A stretch of DNA of 13,811 nucleotides, from the NCBI GenBank assembly GCA_036274675.1, contig DASUFE010000095.1, positions 1-13,811 on the forward strand, written 5' to 3'. Source of the stretch: DASUFE01 sp036274675. GTDB lineage: Bacteria; Pseudomonadota; Gammaproteobacteria; HTCC5015. The notes under the pieces are model-generated. The model saw only the letters and a program-made list of their open reading frames with translations. It searched no databases and was not told the DNA's origin. Every line of letters starts with the position of its first letter. Position 1 is the stretch's first letter. This document shows, one piece after another, positions 6,031 to 13,653 of the stretch. Position numbers and translations under genes: made by a program.

Positions 6031-9000
6031 TTAATCCTTGATTTCTTCCCACGCCGCCTGCAGCCGTTTCGCGGAAACAGGCTCGCTGGTGCCCAGCGCC
6101 TGCGCGAACAGCGACACGCGGAATTCCTCCAGCAGCCAGCGGTAGCGGCGGAAGGCGGGCTTGTCCCTGCGTTTAGTGTCTTCCAGCAGCGTTTTGCAGT
6201 TTTCCCAGAACGGCGCGATCTCGGCCGCGAGCTGGCGGTCGCGCGCGGGATTCTGTTCCAGCTTTTCCAGGCGCACGATGATTGCCTTCAGATAACGCGG
6301 CAGCCGGTCCAGCTGCTGTTGCGGCGTCGCCTTGACGAAGCCCGGATAGACGAGTTGCGAGAGCTGCTCCCGGATCTCGCGCAGAGCCGGCAGCCATTGC
6401 GGCGGCACATCGCCCTGCAGGCGCCGCTGCAGGCTGCGCCAGGATTCCAGTATTTGCGCAAGCTGACCCGCGATGCGATTCGCGATCGGCGCCAGCTGCT
6501 TGTCGGCCCATTCCGCTTCCATGCGGAAGACGGACTGGCCGCGGAGCGTCTCATGCTTGCTGAAAAGCGCGCTATCGACGACCCGTTGCGCCATGTCGCG
6601 CTTCAGCCCGGCCGTGTCGCCGATGGGCGCGTAGAGCAGGCAGAGCTGGTCGATATCGGGCAGGTTTTTTTCCAGGTAGCGAATGCTCTTCGCATGCAGT
6701 TTGCAGAACAGTTGCAGCACGCCGTCGCGGTGCGCGACCGCGGCCTTGTCGGGATTGTCCAGTACCTTGAGATCGATGCGGCCGTCCGCCGCGACCAGCG
6801 CGGGATAGCCGCGCAGCTTGAGTCCCTGGTGCCGGATCTCGACGAATTCCGGCAGGTCGCCGAAATCCCAGTCCGGCACATCCGCGCGTTCGTAACGCTC
6901 CACCGGCAGTCCTTCGAAGCTCGCGGTCGCGGTTTTGCCGACGCCGGCCTTGAGCTGTTCGAGGTCGCGTCCGCGCGCGATCACGCGACCGTCCTGCACG
7001 ATGTGGAAATTCATCCTGAGATGCGGCGGCAATTCGCCGGGCTGCCAGGCCTCCGCCGGTATGGGGGTGCCGTTCATGCGCTGCAGTTGCGCGCCCAGCG
7101 CCGGCAGCAGTGGAACAGTGCCGGCCGCGGAGTCGGTGACCAGTGCCTCCGCCGACGCTTTCGCAAAGTCGGGCGCCGGCACGAAATTGCGGCGCAGCGG
7201 CTTGGGCAGCGATTTGATCAGCAGCGTGATTTTTTCCGTGAGCAGACCGGGGATCAGCCATTCGAAGGGCGCGGCTTCGATCTGGTTGAGCGCCGCCAGC
7301 GGGATGCGCGCGGTTACGCCGTCGTCCTCGTGTCCGGGTTCGAAATGATAGCTCAAGGGAATCTTCAGGCCGTTGAGATTCAACGCGTCCGGAAAGCTGT
7401 TGCGGGTGACGCCGGCGGCGTCGTGCTGCATCAGCCGGTCCTTGTCGAGCAGGAACCGGCGTCGCTCCGCTTCCGGCTGTTTCTTGTACCAGGCCTTGAA
7501 GCCGTCGATATCGTTTATGTCCGGCGGGACCAGCGGGTCGAAGAAGGCGTACAGCACGTCCTCGTCGACCAGCACGTCCTGCCGCCGTGACTTGGCTTCC
7601 AGTTCCAGTACCTCGCCGCGCGCCTTGCGATTGTGCGCGAAGAATTCCAGCGGGCTGCTTTCCTCGCGCACCAGCGCGCCGCGGATGAAAAGTTCGCGCG
7701 CGTGCGCGGGATTCACCCGCGCGTAATTCATGCGGCGCTGCGCGACCAGGATCAGGCCGTAGAGACTCACCTGTTCCAGGGCCATGACGCGCCCGTGCGC
7801 GGCCTCCCAGTGCGGATCCGAATAGCTGCGTTTCACCAGGTGCGCGGCGAGCGGCTCGATCCATTCCGGTTCGATGCGGGCTACGGTGCGCGCGTAGCGT
7901 TTGGCTGTTTCCACCAGTTCGGCGGCGACAATCCACTTGGGCTTGTTTTTGAACACGTAAGAGCCCGGGAAAATATACAGCTTCAGATCACGCGCGCCGG
8001 TGTACTCGTGCTCATCGCCCTTGACTGCGATATTGCTCAGCAGCCCGCTCAGCAGCGCGCGGTGGATATTGGGATAGATGTTCTCCAGCACCACCTCGGC
8101 ATGGTCGGGCATCATATCCATCTCGGCGGCAAGCCCCGCGAGCTGGCGGTGCACGTCGCGCCATTCCTGCATGCGCACGTAGGAGAGGAAATGGCTCTGG
8201 CAGAGCTTGCGCAGCTGCGAGTTGGAGGAGCCGGCCTGCTCGCGGTAGAAATTCCACAGCCGCAGGTACGCGATGAAATCCGAATGCTTGTCGCCGAAGG
8301 CGGCGTGCTTTTCGTCCGCGGCCTGCTGCTGTTCGAAGGGGCGCTCGCGCGGATCCTGGATCGACAGGGCGGCCGCGATGATCAGCACTTCGCGCAGGCA
8401 TTTCTCGCGGTGCGCCTGCAGCAGCATGCGGGCGATGCGCACGTCGACCGGGAAGCGCGCCAGCTTGAGCCCGATATCGGTGATGCGGTTGGCCTCGTCG
8501 ACGGCGCCGAGTTCGTGCAGCAGCTTGAAGCCGTCGCGGATGTAGCGCGTGTCGGGCGGCTCGATAAACGGAAAGTCCTCGATATCGCCGAGCTTGAGGC
8601 TCAGCATCTGTAAAATGACCGAGGCCAGGCCCGTGCGCAGGATTTCCGGTTCGGTGAATTCGGGGCGTTGCCGGTAATCCTCCTCGCTGTAGAGCCGGAT
8701 GCAGACGCCGGGGCCGACGCGGCCGCAGCGTCCCGCGCGCTGGTTCGCCGAGGCCTGCGACACCGGCTCGATCGGCAGCCGCTGCACCTTGGTGCGGTAG
8801 CTGTAACGGCTGATGCGGGCGAGGCCGCTGTCGATGACGTAGCGCACGCCCGGCACGGTGATCGAGGTTTCCGCCACGTTGGTTGCGAGCACGATGCGGC
8901 GTCCGCCGTGCGCCTGGAACACGCGCGCCTGCTGCGCCGCCGAGAGCCGCCCGTACAGCGGCATGATCTCGGTATTCGGCAGCTGCCGCTTGCGCAGCCA

Positions 9001-9927
9001 GTCCGCGGCCTCGCGGATATCGCGTTCGCCGGAGAGAAAGATCAGGATATCGCCCGGCCCGCAGGCGACGAGTTCGTCGATCGCGTCCAGCAGCGACTGC
9101 TTGCGGTCGATATCTTTGGCATCCTCGCTGTCGCCGTGCAGCGGGCGGTAGCGGATCTCGACCGGGTAGGTGCGCCCGGAAACCTCGATGACCGGCGCGT
9201 CGCCGAAATGCCTCGAGAAACGCTGCGGGTCGATCGTGGCCGAGGTGATGATGACTTTCAGCTCCGGCCGGCGCGGCAGCAGGCGGCTGAGGTAGCCCAG
9301 CAGGAAATCGATGTTGAGCGAGCGTTCGTGGGCTTCGTCGATGATCAGCGTATCGTAGGCCAGAAGTTGCGGATCGTGCTGGGTTTCGGCCAGCAGGATG
9401 CCGTCGGTCATCACCTTTATATAAGTGTCCGGGCCTACCTGGTCCGTGAAGCGCACCTTGAAGCCGACCGTGCCGCCGACCTGGCCCTTCAGTTCTTCGG
9501 CGATGCGCGCCGACAGGCTGCGCGCGGCGATGCGCCGCGGCTGGGTATGGCCGATCATGCCGGCGACGCCGCGCCCGGCTTCGAGGCAGATTTTCGGTAA
9601 TTGCGTCGTTTTGCCGGAACCGGTTTCGCCGCAGACGATCACCACCTGATGATCCTGGATCGCCTTGAGGATTTCCGCGCGCCGCTCCGCCACCGGCAGC
9701 TCGGCGGGATACTCCGGTTGCGGTTTTTTGCGCAGGCGTTCGTGCTGCCGCAGCAGCGCCGCCGCGATCTCCTGCTGCAGGGCCGGCAGCCCGCGGTCGA
9801 TCGGCTGGTTATTGTCCAGCCGCCGCTGCAAGGTCTGCAGTTTACGGCGCAGCTCGGCGCGCTCGCGCAACGCACATTGCGCGATATGCTGCTCCAGCGT
9901 ACTGAGATCGGCGGGATTCTGTGTCAT
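6031..9927 (-). CDS. hrpA: ATP-dependent RNA helicase HrpA (DEAH box)
   Basis: DEAH/RHA helicase that in E. coli resolves stalled or collided ribosomes and processes mRNA. From ATG 9927 the protein is 1298 residues, matching the ~1300 of E. coli HrpA. An upstream frame extension to 10065 exists but would run through the palindrome and non-conserved sequence, so I reject it. Order: N-terminal helical region; Walker A GETGSGKTT (100-108); DEAH (197-200); SAT (229-231); motif IV FLSGERDI (~298-304); motif V TNVAETSITVPG (349-360); motif VI QRAGRCGR (396-403); helicase-associated and OB domains; then the long C-terminal DUF3418 region that separates HrpA from shorter HrpB. It lies downstream of sodB on the same strand, 247 bases away. 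Its high GC gives long spurious antisense frames. Confidence 0.96.
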   Translation of the reverse strand: MTQNPADLSTLEQHIAQCALRERAELRRKLQTLQRRLDNNQPIDRGLPALQQEIAAALLRQHERLRKKPQPEYPAELPVAERRAEILKAIQDHQVVIVCGETGSGKTTQLPKICLEAGRGVAGMIGHTQPRRIAARSLSARIAEELKGQVGGTVGFKVRFTDQVGPDTYIKVMTDGILLAETQHDPQLLAYDTLIIDEAHERSLNIDFLLGYLSRLLPRRPELKVIITSATIDPQRFSRHFGDAPVIEVSGRTYPVEIRYRPLHGDSEDAKDIDRKQSLLDAIDELVACGPGDILIFLSGERDIREAADWLRKRQLPNTEIMPLYGRLSAAQQARVFQAHGGRRIVLATNVAETSITVPGVRYVIDSGLARISRYSYRTKVQRLPIEPVSQASANQRAGRCGRVGPGVCIRLYSEEDYRQRPEFTEPEILRTGLASVILQMLSLKLGDIEDFPFIEPPDTRYIRDGFKLLHELGAVDEANRITDIGLKLARFPVDVRIARMLLQAHREKCLREVLIIAAALSIQDPRERPFEQQQAADEKHAAFGDKHSDFIAYLRLWNFYREQAGSSNSQLRKLCQSHFLSYVRMQEWRDVHRQLAGLAAEMDMMPDHAEVVLENIYPNIHRALLSGLLSNIAVKGDEHEYTGARDLKLYIFPGSYVFKNKPKWIVAAELVETAKRYARTVARIEPEWIEPLAAHLVKRSYSDPHWEAAHGRVMALEQVSLYGLILVAQRRMNYARVNPAHARELFIRGALVREESSPLEFFAHNRKARGEVLELEAKSRRQDVLVDEDVLYAFFDPLVPPDINDIDGFKAWYKKQPEAERRRFLLDKDRLMQHDAAGVTRNSFPDALNLNGLKIPLSYHFEPGHEDDGVTARIPLAALNQIEAAPFEWLIPGLLTEKITLLIKSLPKPLRRNFVPAPDFAKASAEALVTDSAAGTVPLLPALGAQLQRMNGTPIPAEAWQPGELPPHLRMNFHIVQDGRVIARGRDLEQLKAGVGKTATASFEGLPVERYERADVPDWDFGDLPEFVEIRHQGLKLRGYPALVAADGRIDLKVLDNPDKAAVAHRDGVLQLFCKLHAKSIRYLEKNLPDIDQLCLLYAPIGDTAGLKRDMAQRVVDSALFSKHETLRGQSVFRMEAEWADKQLAPIANRIAGQLAQILESWRSLQRRLQGDVPPQWLPALREIREQLSQLVYPGFVKATPQQQLDRLPRYLKAIIVRLEKLEQNPARDRQLAAEIAPFWENCKTLLEDTKRRDKPAFRRYRWLLEEFRVSLFAQALGTSEPVSAKRLQAAWEEIKD

Positions 9928-9928
9928 G

Positions 9929-9950
9929 GCGGCACTTATATAAGTGCCGC
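9929..9950. promoter_or_regulatory. Perfect 22-nt palindrome at the hrpA start
   Basis: GCGGCACTTAT followed by its exact reverse complement ATAAGTGCCGC, with one base between it and the hrpA ATG on the minus strand. As RNA it would form a stem exactly where a Shine-Dalgarno should be, and no SD is visible. As DNA it could be an operator. Just upstream (minus strand) is TAGAAT, a possible -10 box, which would place the transcription start inside the palindrome. Confidence 0.55.
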
Positions 9951-10083
9951 ATTCTAACACTTTTGGTTTTATTCCTTCTCTCCGCTGGGCAGAGCCCTGC
10001 GCAGGAATAGAGATAGTAGAGTGAGGGTGGGGGGTATTGCCTGCCTCTCTCCAGGGGGGAGGCATCCGTTGTTAAGGTATTTG

Positions 10084-10167
10084 TCATGCCGGAAGCTGCA
10101 AGGCAGCTATCCGGCATCCAGGGATTTCTAATATGGATTCCGGACAAGCTGCGCTTTCCGGAATGAC
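10084..10167. repeat. Two-hairpin REP/BIME-like element between sodB and hrpA
   Basis: Two adjacent strong hairpins with related ends. First: TGCCGGAAGCTGC (10087-10099), loop AAG, GCAGCT then TCCGGCA to 10116, a 13-bp stem with one bulged A. Second: ATTCCGGA (10137-10144), C bulge, AAGC-TGC-GCTT, TCCGGAAT (10157-10164). The whole starts GTCATGCCGG and ends CCGGAATGAC, giving inverted termini. This is the organisation of palindromic intergenic units common in proteobacteria. It begins 7 bases after the sodB stop and may stabilise the sodB mRNA 3' end. Confidence 0.75.
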
Positions 10168-10174
10168 AGCGTTT

Positions 10175-10825
10175 CTAATGCGGCCTTGCTTCCGTACCGG
10201 CGGAGGCCTGCCGGCGTGCGTGTTCCAGTTGCTCACCCGCGGCAGAGAGGTTCTCCTCCACGAATTCCCAGTTCAGCAGGTGCTCCAGGAACGCCTGCAC
10301 GTGGTCGGCCCGCCGGTTCTGATAATCCAGGTAATAGGCGTGTTCCCAGACATCCATCGTCAGCAGCGGCTTGTGGCCGTGCCGCATGGGATTGACCGCA
10401 TTGGGCGTGCTGATAATCTCGAGCCGGTCCTGCTCGCTCAGCACCAGCCACACATAGCCCGAACCGAAGCGGCCTTCCGCCTCGGCCGCCATTTTCCTGC
10501 TGAATTCGTCGATGGAGCCGAAGCTGTCCTTCAGGATTTCAGCAAGGCTTTCGGGCGGGCGGCCACCGCCGCCGGGTTTCATGCTGTTCCAGTAGAAGGT
10601 GTGGTTCCATACCTGCGCGGCATTGTTGAAAACCGGCGCCTCTTCGGCAATATTGATGATCTCTTCCAGGCTGCGGTTTTCGTAATCCGTGCCCGCAATA
10701 GCCTTCTGCAGTTTCTGCAGGTAGCCCCGATGGTGTTTCTCATAGTGAAATTCGAGGGTCTGGCGGCTGATATAAGGTTCCAGGGCTTCCTTGGAATAGG
10801 GCAGCGGCGGCAATTCGAAATTCAT
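10175..10825 (-). CDS. sodB: Superoxide dismutase, Fe-type
   Basis: Cytoplasmic enzyme that dismutates superoxide to hydrogen peroxide and oxygen. The four metal ligands are present: H27, H75 (in AAQVWNHTFYW), D158 and H162 (in MDVWEHAYYLDY). Q71 in AAQ and the STPNA segment at 139-143 match the iron-type signature, where the active-site Gln comes from the N-terminal domain; manganese enzymes take it from the later position. The protein is 216 residues, about 20 longer than typical FeSOD (~193), because of a hydrophilic tail after NWEFVEENL. AAGGAG is well placed before the ATG at 10825. It is followed on the same strand by a BIME-like element and then hrpA, and is divergent from the DUF502 gene. 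Confidence 0.95.
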   Translation of the reverse strand: MNFELPPLPYSKEALEPYISRQTLEFHYEKHHRGYLQKLQKAIAGTDYENRSLEEIINIAEEAPVFNNAAQVWNHTFYWNSMKPGGGGRPPESLAEILKDSFGSIDEFSRKMAAEAEGRFGSGYVWLVLSEQDRLEIISTPNAVNPMRHGHKPLLTMDVWEHAYYLDYQNRRADHVQAFLEHLLNWEFVEENLSAAGEQLEHARRQASAGTEARPH

Positions 10826-11064
10826 AAGCGTCTCCTTCAGATGTCATCCTGTGTGGCTTCTAAAAATAGACACCCGCGCCTGCCATTGTTCTGAAACGGC
10901 GGACTCAAGTTACGGTTGGCGCGTGCCGAAGAGCTCCGGTAAATACCCCGGACAAATCAGGTAAAACATGGAGTGAACGGAAAAGCAAAATCGCGGGTTG
11001 CCGTTTCCAATCGCGCCTGCGTTGTGTCACATTAGCGGCCCGGCGGTGTTAACCCAGGTTTGGC

Positions 11065-11721
11065 ATGCAGGCTCGTACCCGAAAAGAAGACGCGATCAAG
11101 AAACTCGGCAACCTGTTCCTGCAGGGGCTGATCGCCGTGCTGCCCGTCGTCGCCACCCTCGCCATTCTGTTCTGGCTTGGCGTCTACACCGAAGCTTTCC
11201 TCGGCGGCATTATCAAACTCATCCTGCCGGTTTCCTGGTACTGGCCCGGAATGGGTTTCCTTATGGGCGTCGTCGTGGTGTTCATCGTCGGCCTGTTCGT
11301 CGACGCATACATCTTCCAGCGCTTCGGCGAGATTACCGAAGGCATCCTGCTGCGCATTCCGATCGTGAAGACGATCTACAACGGCATCCGCGATATCGCC
11401 CATTTCCTCACCCCCTCGGAGGAACGCAAGGAGATCGGCAACCCGGTGCTGGTGCGCCTCACCGACGACATGCGCGTCATCGGTTTCGTCACCGGCACCC
11501 AGATGCCCTACGAGTGCGAGGAGGAGTCGGTGGCGGTATACATGCCGATGAGCTACCAGATCGGCGGCTATACCATCTATATACCCAGGAGCCGTATCGA
11601 ACCGCTCAATATGCCTGTCGAGCAGGCCATGCGCATGGTGCTGACCGCGGGCATGAGCGAGTTCAGCAAAAATGGAAATGGCAAGAACGGCAACGGTCAG
11701 AACGGGCAAACCAAGAAATAG
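11065..11721 (+). CDS. DUF502 family membrane protein
   Basis: Predicted inner-membrane protein of unknown function in the DUF502 family. The 218 residues start with a basic segment (RTRKEDAIKKL), then a first helix at about 16-38 (FLQGLIAVLPVVATLAILFW), a second at about 62-82 (MGFLMGVVVVFIVGLFVDAY), and a soluble part with family-typical IPIVKTIYNGIRDIAHFL, GFVTG and VYMPMSYQIGGYTIYIPRSRIEPLNM. The last ~17 residues are an Asn/Gly repeat tail (NGNGKNGNGQNG) ending in lysines, probably disordered. The start is ATG 11065 with a poor SD; no better in-frame start is seen. It is divergent from sodB with 239 bases between. Function is not known for the family. Confidence 0.88.
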   Translation: MQARTRKEDAIKKLGNLFLQGLIAVLPVVATLAILFWLGVYTEAFLGGIIKLILPVSWYWPGMGFLMGVVVVFIVGLFVDAYIFQRFGEITEGILLRIPIVKTIYNGIRDIAHFLTPSEERKEIGNPVLVRLTDDMRVIGFVTGTQMPYECEEESVAVYMPMSYQIGGYTIYIPRSRIEPLNMPVEQAMRMVLTAGMSEFSKNGNGKNGNGQNGQTKK

Positions 11722-11798
11722 TCCTGTCGAGCGACAACGAAGCAATCGGGTCTCCAGGGAAGGCATAGGCCGGCAGCCGCGACCTTCAAACGCAAAGC

Positions 11799-11829
11799 AC
11801 GTCAACGCTGACGTCCCGCGGAGGCGGGA
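11799..11829. repeat. Tandem small inverted repeats downstream of the DUF502 gene
   Basis: ACGTCA-ACGC-TGACGT (11799-11814) is directly followed by TCCCGC-GGAG-GCGGGA (11814-11829). Two 6-bp hairpins share one base. There is no T-run, so a terminator is not supported; it looks REP-like. Confidence 0.4.
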
Positions 11830-11944
11830 ATCTATTCGGAAAAACCTGATCGTAACTCGGCTGTCCTTTCATTGCATGTGCGCCGCGTGTGAAATGATTG
11901 ACCAATGTTTGTTCTTGAATAGGTTGTTCTGATTCTTGTTTCTA

Positions 11945-11963
11945 TGCGAGCTCTGCGCGAGAA
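11945..11963. repeat. CTCTGCG-type repeat, copy upstream of the LpxR-like gene
   Basis: TGCGAGCTCTGCGCGAGAA, followed by a T-rich stretch and TTTGCGCCTGGTGAGA (11987-12002). An inverted partial copy lies at 12983-13007, just after the gene: about 13 of the GCGAnCTCTGCGnGAG positions match. The wording resembles low-complexity CTCTGCG/CTTTGCG intergenic repeats I recall from other bacterial genomes. Confidence 0.4.
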
Positions 11964-11974
11964 TCTTTGTGTTT

Positions 11975-12976
11975 ATGGTTTTTTCTTTGCGCCTGGTGAG
12001 AGTAAATTCCCTTATCCTTTTTTTCTGCCTGTTGTTTCCTTCGAGTGCTTGTCTTGCGGCGGTGGATTGGGTGTCGTTCACGTGGGATAACGATCTCTTC
12101 GTGGGCGAGGATAACGGCTACACGAACGGTGGGTTCTGGACGTGGTTCAATACGGGCCGGCGCGACAAGGAGCAGCCCGCGCCGTCGTGGCTGCAGGCGC
12201 CGCTGATGTGGAGCATGTCGAAGGAGGAGAAGCCGCTGTACCGGGTGAACGCCCACACCGCCGGACATATGATGGTGACGCCCGAGGATATCACGCGGCG
12301 AAATCCCGACTCGAAGGACATTCCCTATTCAGGCTTGGCCTATTACATGAACAGTCATATGCAGGTGTATGACGACTACGCGGATCTCTCCGGCGTGACG
12401 CTCGGGCTGATCGGCCCCTCTTCGGGGGCGGCTTCTCTGCAGAAATTCGTGCATAAAAGAATCAGCGGCGCGGACGAGCCGCAGGGATGGCACGCGCAGC
12501 TCAAGAACGAAGTGGTGTTCCGCCTGACGCGGAATCGCGTGTGGCGCGAGTGGGCCTCCCCGGAGGGAGGATCCGATTTTCTGTTGATGGGGGGTGCCAA
12601 TCTCGGCACGCTGGAAACCTCCGTGGCCGGTTATGCGATGTTCCGCTGGGGCAGCAATCTTGCGCAGTCCTATGCGTTCATGGCGTACGACGGGAGCCGG
12701 GCGATCAATCCGCTGGCCTTGAACGGGGGTTGGCACCTGTACCTCGGGTTGAGCGCGCGCTATGTCGCGCATCTGATCTTCACCGACGGTAATACCTTTC
12801 GCGACAGCCCTTCTATCAACGCCGACCGTTCGAAGGCGGGCTATATAACGGGCTTTTCCTATTCGTGGAGCGATTGGGCCGCGACGCTCGCAATCGAGGA
12901 CATGGCTTTCAACGAAGAACAGTTCAAGGGCATCGAACGCTACGGCACTTTCACCCTTGCGTACCGGTTTAAATAG
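11975..12976 (+). CDS. LpxR-family (DUF2219) outer-membrane lipid A 3'-O-deacylase homologue
   Basis: Predicted outer-membrane beta-barrel esterase of the LpxR family, which in Salmonella removes the 3'-acyloxyacyl chain of lipid A. Family motifs: NDLF (N39-D40 from this start), GYTNGGFWTWF, DIPYSGLAYY, LGLIGPSSGAASLQKFVHKRI with QxxxH (His 160, the predicted catalytic histidine), GWHAQLKNEV, and a terminal LAYRFK ending in an aromatic-basic pattern typical of barrels. A signal peptide is clear: basic n-region, hydrophobic SLILFFCLLFPSS, cleavage near CLAA-VDW. The start is uncertain. TTG 11936 would add 13 residues derived from a repeat; GTG 11996 also preserves the signal peptide; no candidate has a good SD. 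I chose ATG 11975. Enzyme activity is inferred from family only. Confidence 0.85.
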   Translation: MVFSLRLVRVNSLILFFCLLFPSSACLAAVDWVSFTWDNDLFVGEDNGYTNGGFWTWFNTGRRDKEQPAPSWLQAPLMWSMSKEEKPLYRVNAHTAGHMMVTPEDITRRNPDSKDIPYSGLAYYMNSHMQVYDDYADLSGVTLGLIGPSSGAASLQKFVHKRISGADEPQGWHAQLKNEVVFRLTRNRVWREWASPEGGSDFLLMGGANLGTLETSVAGYAMFRWGSNLAQSYAFMAYDGSRAINPLALNGGWHLYLGLSARYVAHLIFTDGNTFRDSPSINADRSKAGYITGFSYSWSDWAATLAIEDMAFNEEQFKGIERYGTFTLAYRFK

Positions 12977-12982
12977 GAAAAC

Positions 12983-13007
12983 CTCTCGCAGAGTTCGCCA
13001 AGATCGC
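12983..13007. repeat. CTCTGCG-type repeat, inverted copy downstream of the LpxR-like gene
   Basis: CTCTCGCAGAGTTCGCC and following bases are, read on the minus strand, related to the copy at 11945-11963. The pair brackets the LpxR-like gene in inverted orientation. Confidence 0.4.
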
Positions 13008-13056
13008 TTAAATTAAACAAAATACTTTTGACGCTTGCCAGTCCGGGGGGAAGAGT

Positions 13057-13491
13057 ATGTTGTCGGAAGCGGAAATAGCGATCGCGCGGCACTTGATCGT
13101 TCAATACCGGAGATTCGGGCGGCAATGGCGCATCCTGCGCTGGTTGATGTTACTGGCCGCAGTTTTGATGCTGATTATTCTGGTTTTTGCCTGGCAAAAG
13201 CTGGAATATCTGGTCAGTCTCGATGCCGCGACTTTGGATACCGATGTCAGCCCGGATGATCTCAAGACCCTGTTGTTCGAGCGTGTCGATATGCTCCGGC
13301 TCGAACTCAAGCTGTACATCACCTTGTTCCTGCATGCGGTGCTGGGGCCGCTGCTGATCGTCGCCGCTCTGTACGGCTGGAACCGGTGGCCCGTGCATTT
13401 CAGCCTCAAAGCCCGCTTGCTGGAGAGCGCGCTGGAGAATGAACTTGCTGCTGGCGAAACACTGGAGTTTATGAAAGAAGAAGATGCTTAA
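13057..13491 (+). CDS. Small two-helix membrane protein of unknown function
   Basis: I do not recognise a family. The 144 residues begin with a basic amphipathic stretch (HLIVQYRRFGRQWRILRW), then helix 1 at about 30-47 (LMLLAAVLMLIILVFAW), an acidic loop of ~40 residues (LDAATLDTDVSPDDLKTLLFERVDML), helix 2 at about 86-108 (LKLYITLFLHAVLGPLLIVAALYGW), and a charged C-terminal tail (LESALENELAAGETLEFMKEEDA). By the positive-inside rule both ends are probably cytoplasmic with the acidic loop outside. A strong purine-rich SD (GGGGGGAAGAG) stands in front of ATG 13057. It follows the LpxR-like gene by 80 bases on the same strand and is followed by a REP-like hairpin. Confidence 0.8.
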   Translation: MLSEAEIAIARHLIVQYRRFGRQWRILRWLMLLAAVLMLIILVFAWQKLEYLVSLDAATLDTDVSPDDLKTLLFERVDMLRLELKLYITLFLHAVLGPLLIVAALYGWNRWPVHFSLKARLLESALENELAAGETLEFMKEEDA

Positions 13492-13520
13492 TATTTCGCC
13501 TCGTTGGCGTTTTCCAGTCA

Positions 13521-13579
13521 CATCCCCCTGTCTCTGTTCTTAGGCAGGTTCTCCGAACACCCCTTCGTTACGAAGGGGG
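13521..13579. repeat. REP-like element with CCCCTTCG-TTA-CGAAGGGG hairpin
   Basis: Begins CATCCCCCTG and ends in a perfect 8-bp hairpin (13560-13567 with 13571-13578). The ychF-distal element (3672-3717) has the same leading CATCCCCCTG and the same TTCG...CGAAGGGGG hairpin core. No T-tract follows. Confidence 0.55.
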
Positions 13580-13615
13580 TTGAGGGTCAAATTAGCGGCG
13601 GCTCCCCGCTTCACT

Positions 13616-13621
13616 TATAAT
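13616..13621 (+). promoter_or_regulatory. Candidate -10 box for the MFS gene
   Basis: A perfect TATAAT lies 32 bases before the MFS start codon. The best -35 at 17-19 spacing is poor (TTAGCG at 13592-13597), so the call rests on the -10 and its position. Confidence 0.4.
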
Positions 13622-13653
13622 CCGGCTCCTTATATTTTCCGTTCAGGATAACT

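Noticed and set aside
6319..9957. Long plus-strand open frames (423, 326, 310 residues and others) opposite hrpA
   Set aside because: They are antisense shadows of a high-GC gene: the opposite frame has complete HrpA motifs over 1298 residues, whereas these have no family motifs, no ribosome-binding sites and arginine/valine/alanine-rich composition.
9928..10065. N-terminal 46-residue extension of HrpA in frame upstream of 9927
   Set aside because: The extension has no conserved sequence, would translate through the palindrome, and makes the protein longer than known HrpA; starting at 9927 gives the expected length.
10133..10894. 253-residue plus-strand frame opposite sodB
   Set aside because: Its translation is the antisense of sodB and begins within a REP-like element.
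10998..11805. Frames of 256 (plus) and 257 (minus) residues over the DUF502 gene
   Set aside because: The 218-residue frame has the DUF502 sequence and two membrane helices; the others are arginine- or histidine-rich shadows.
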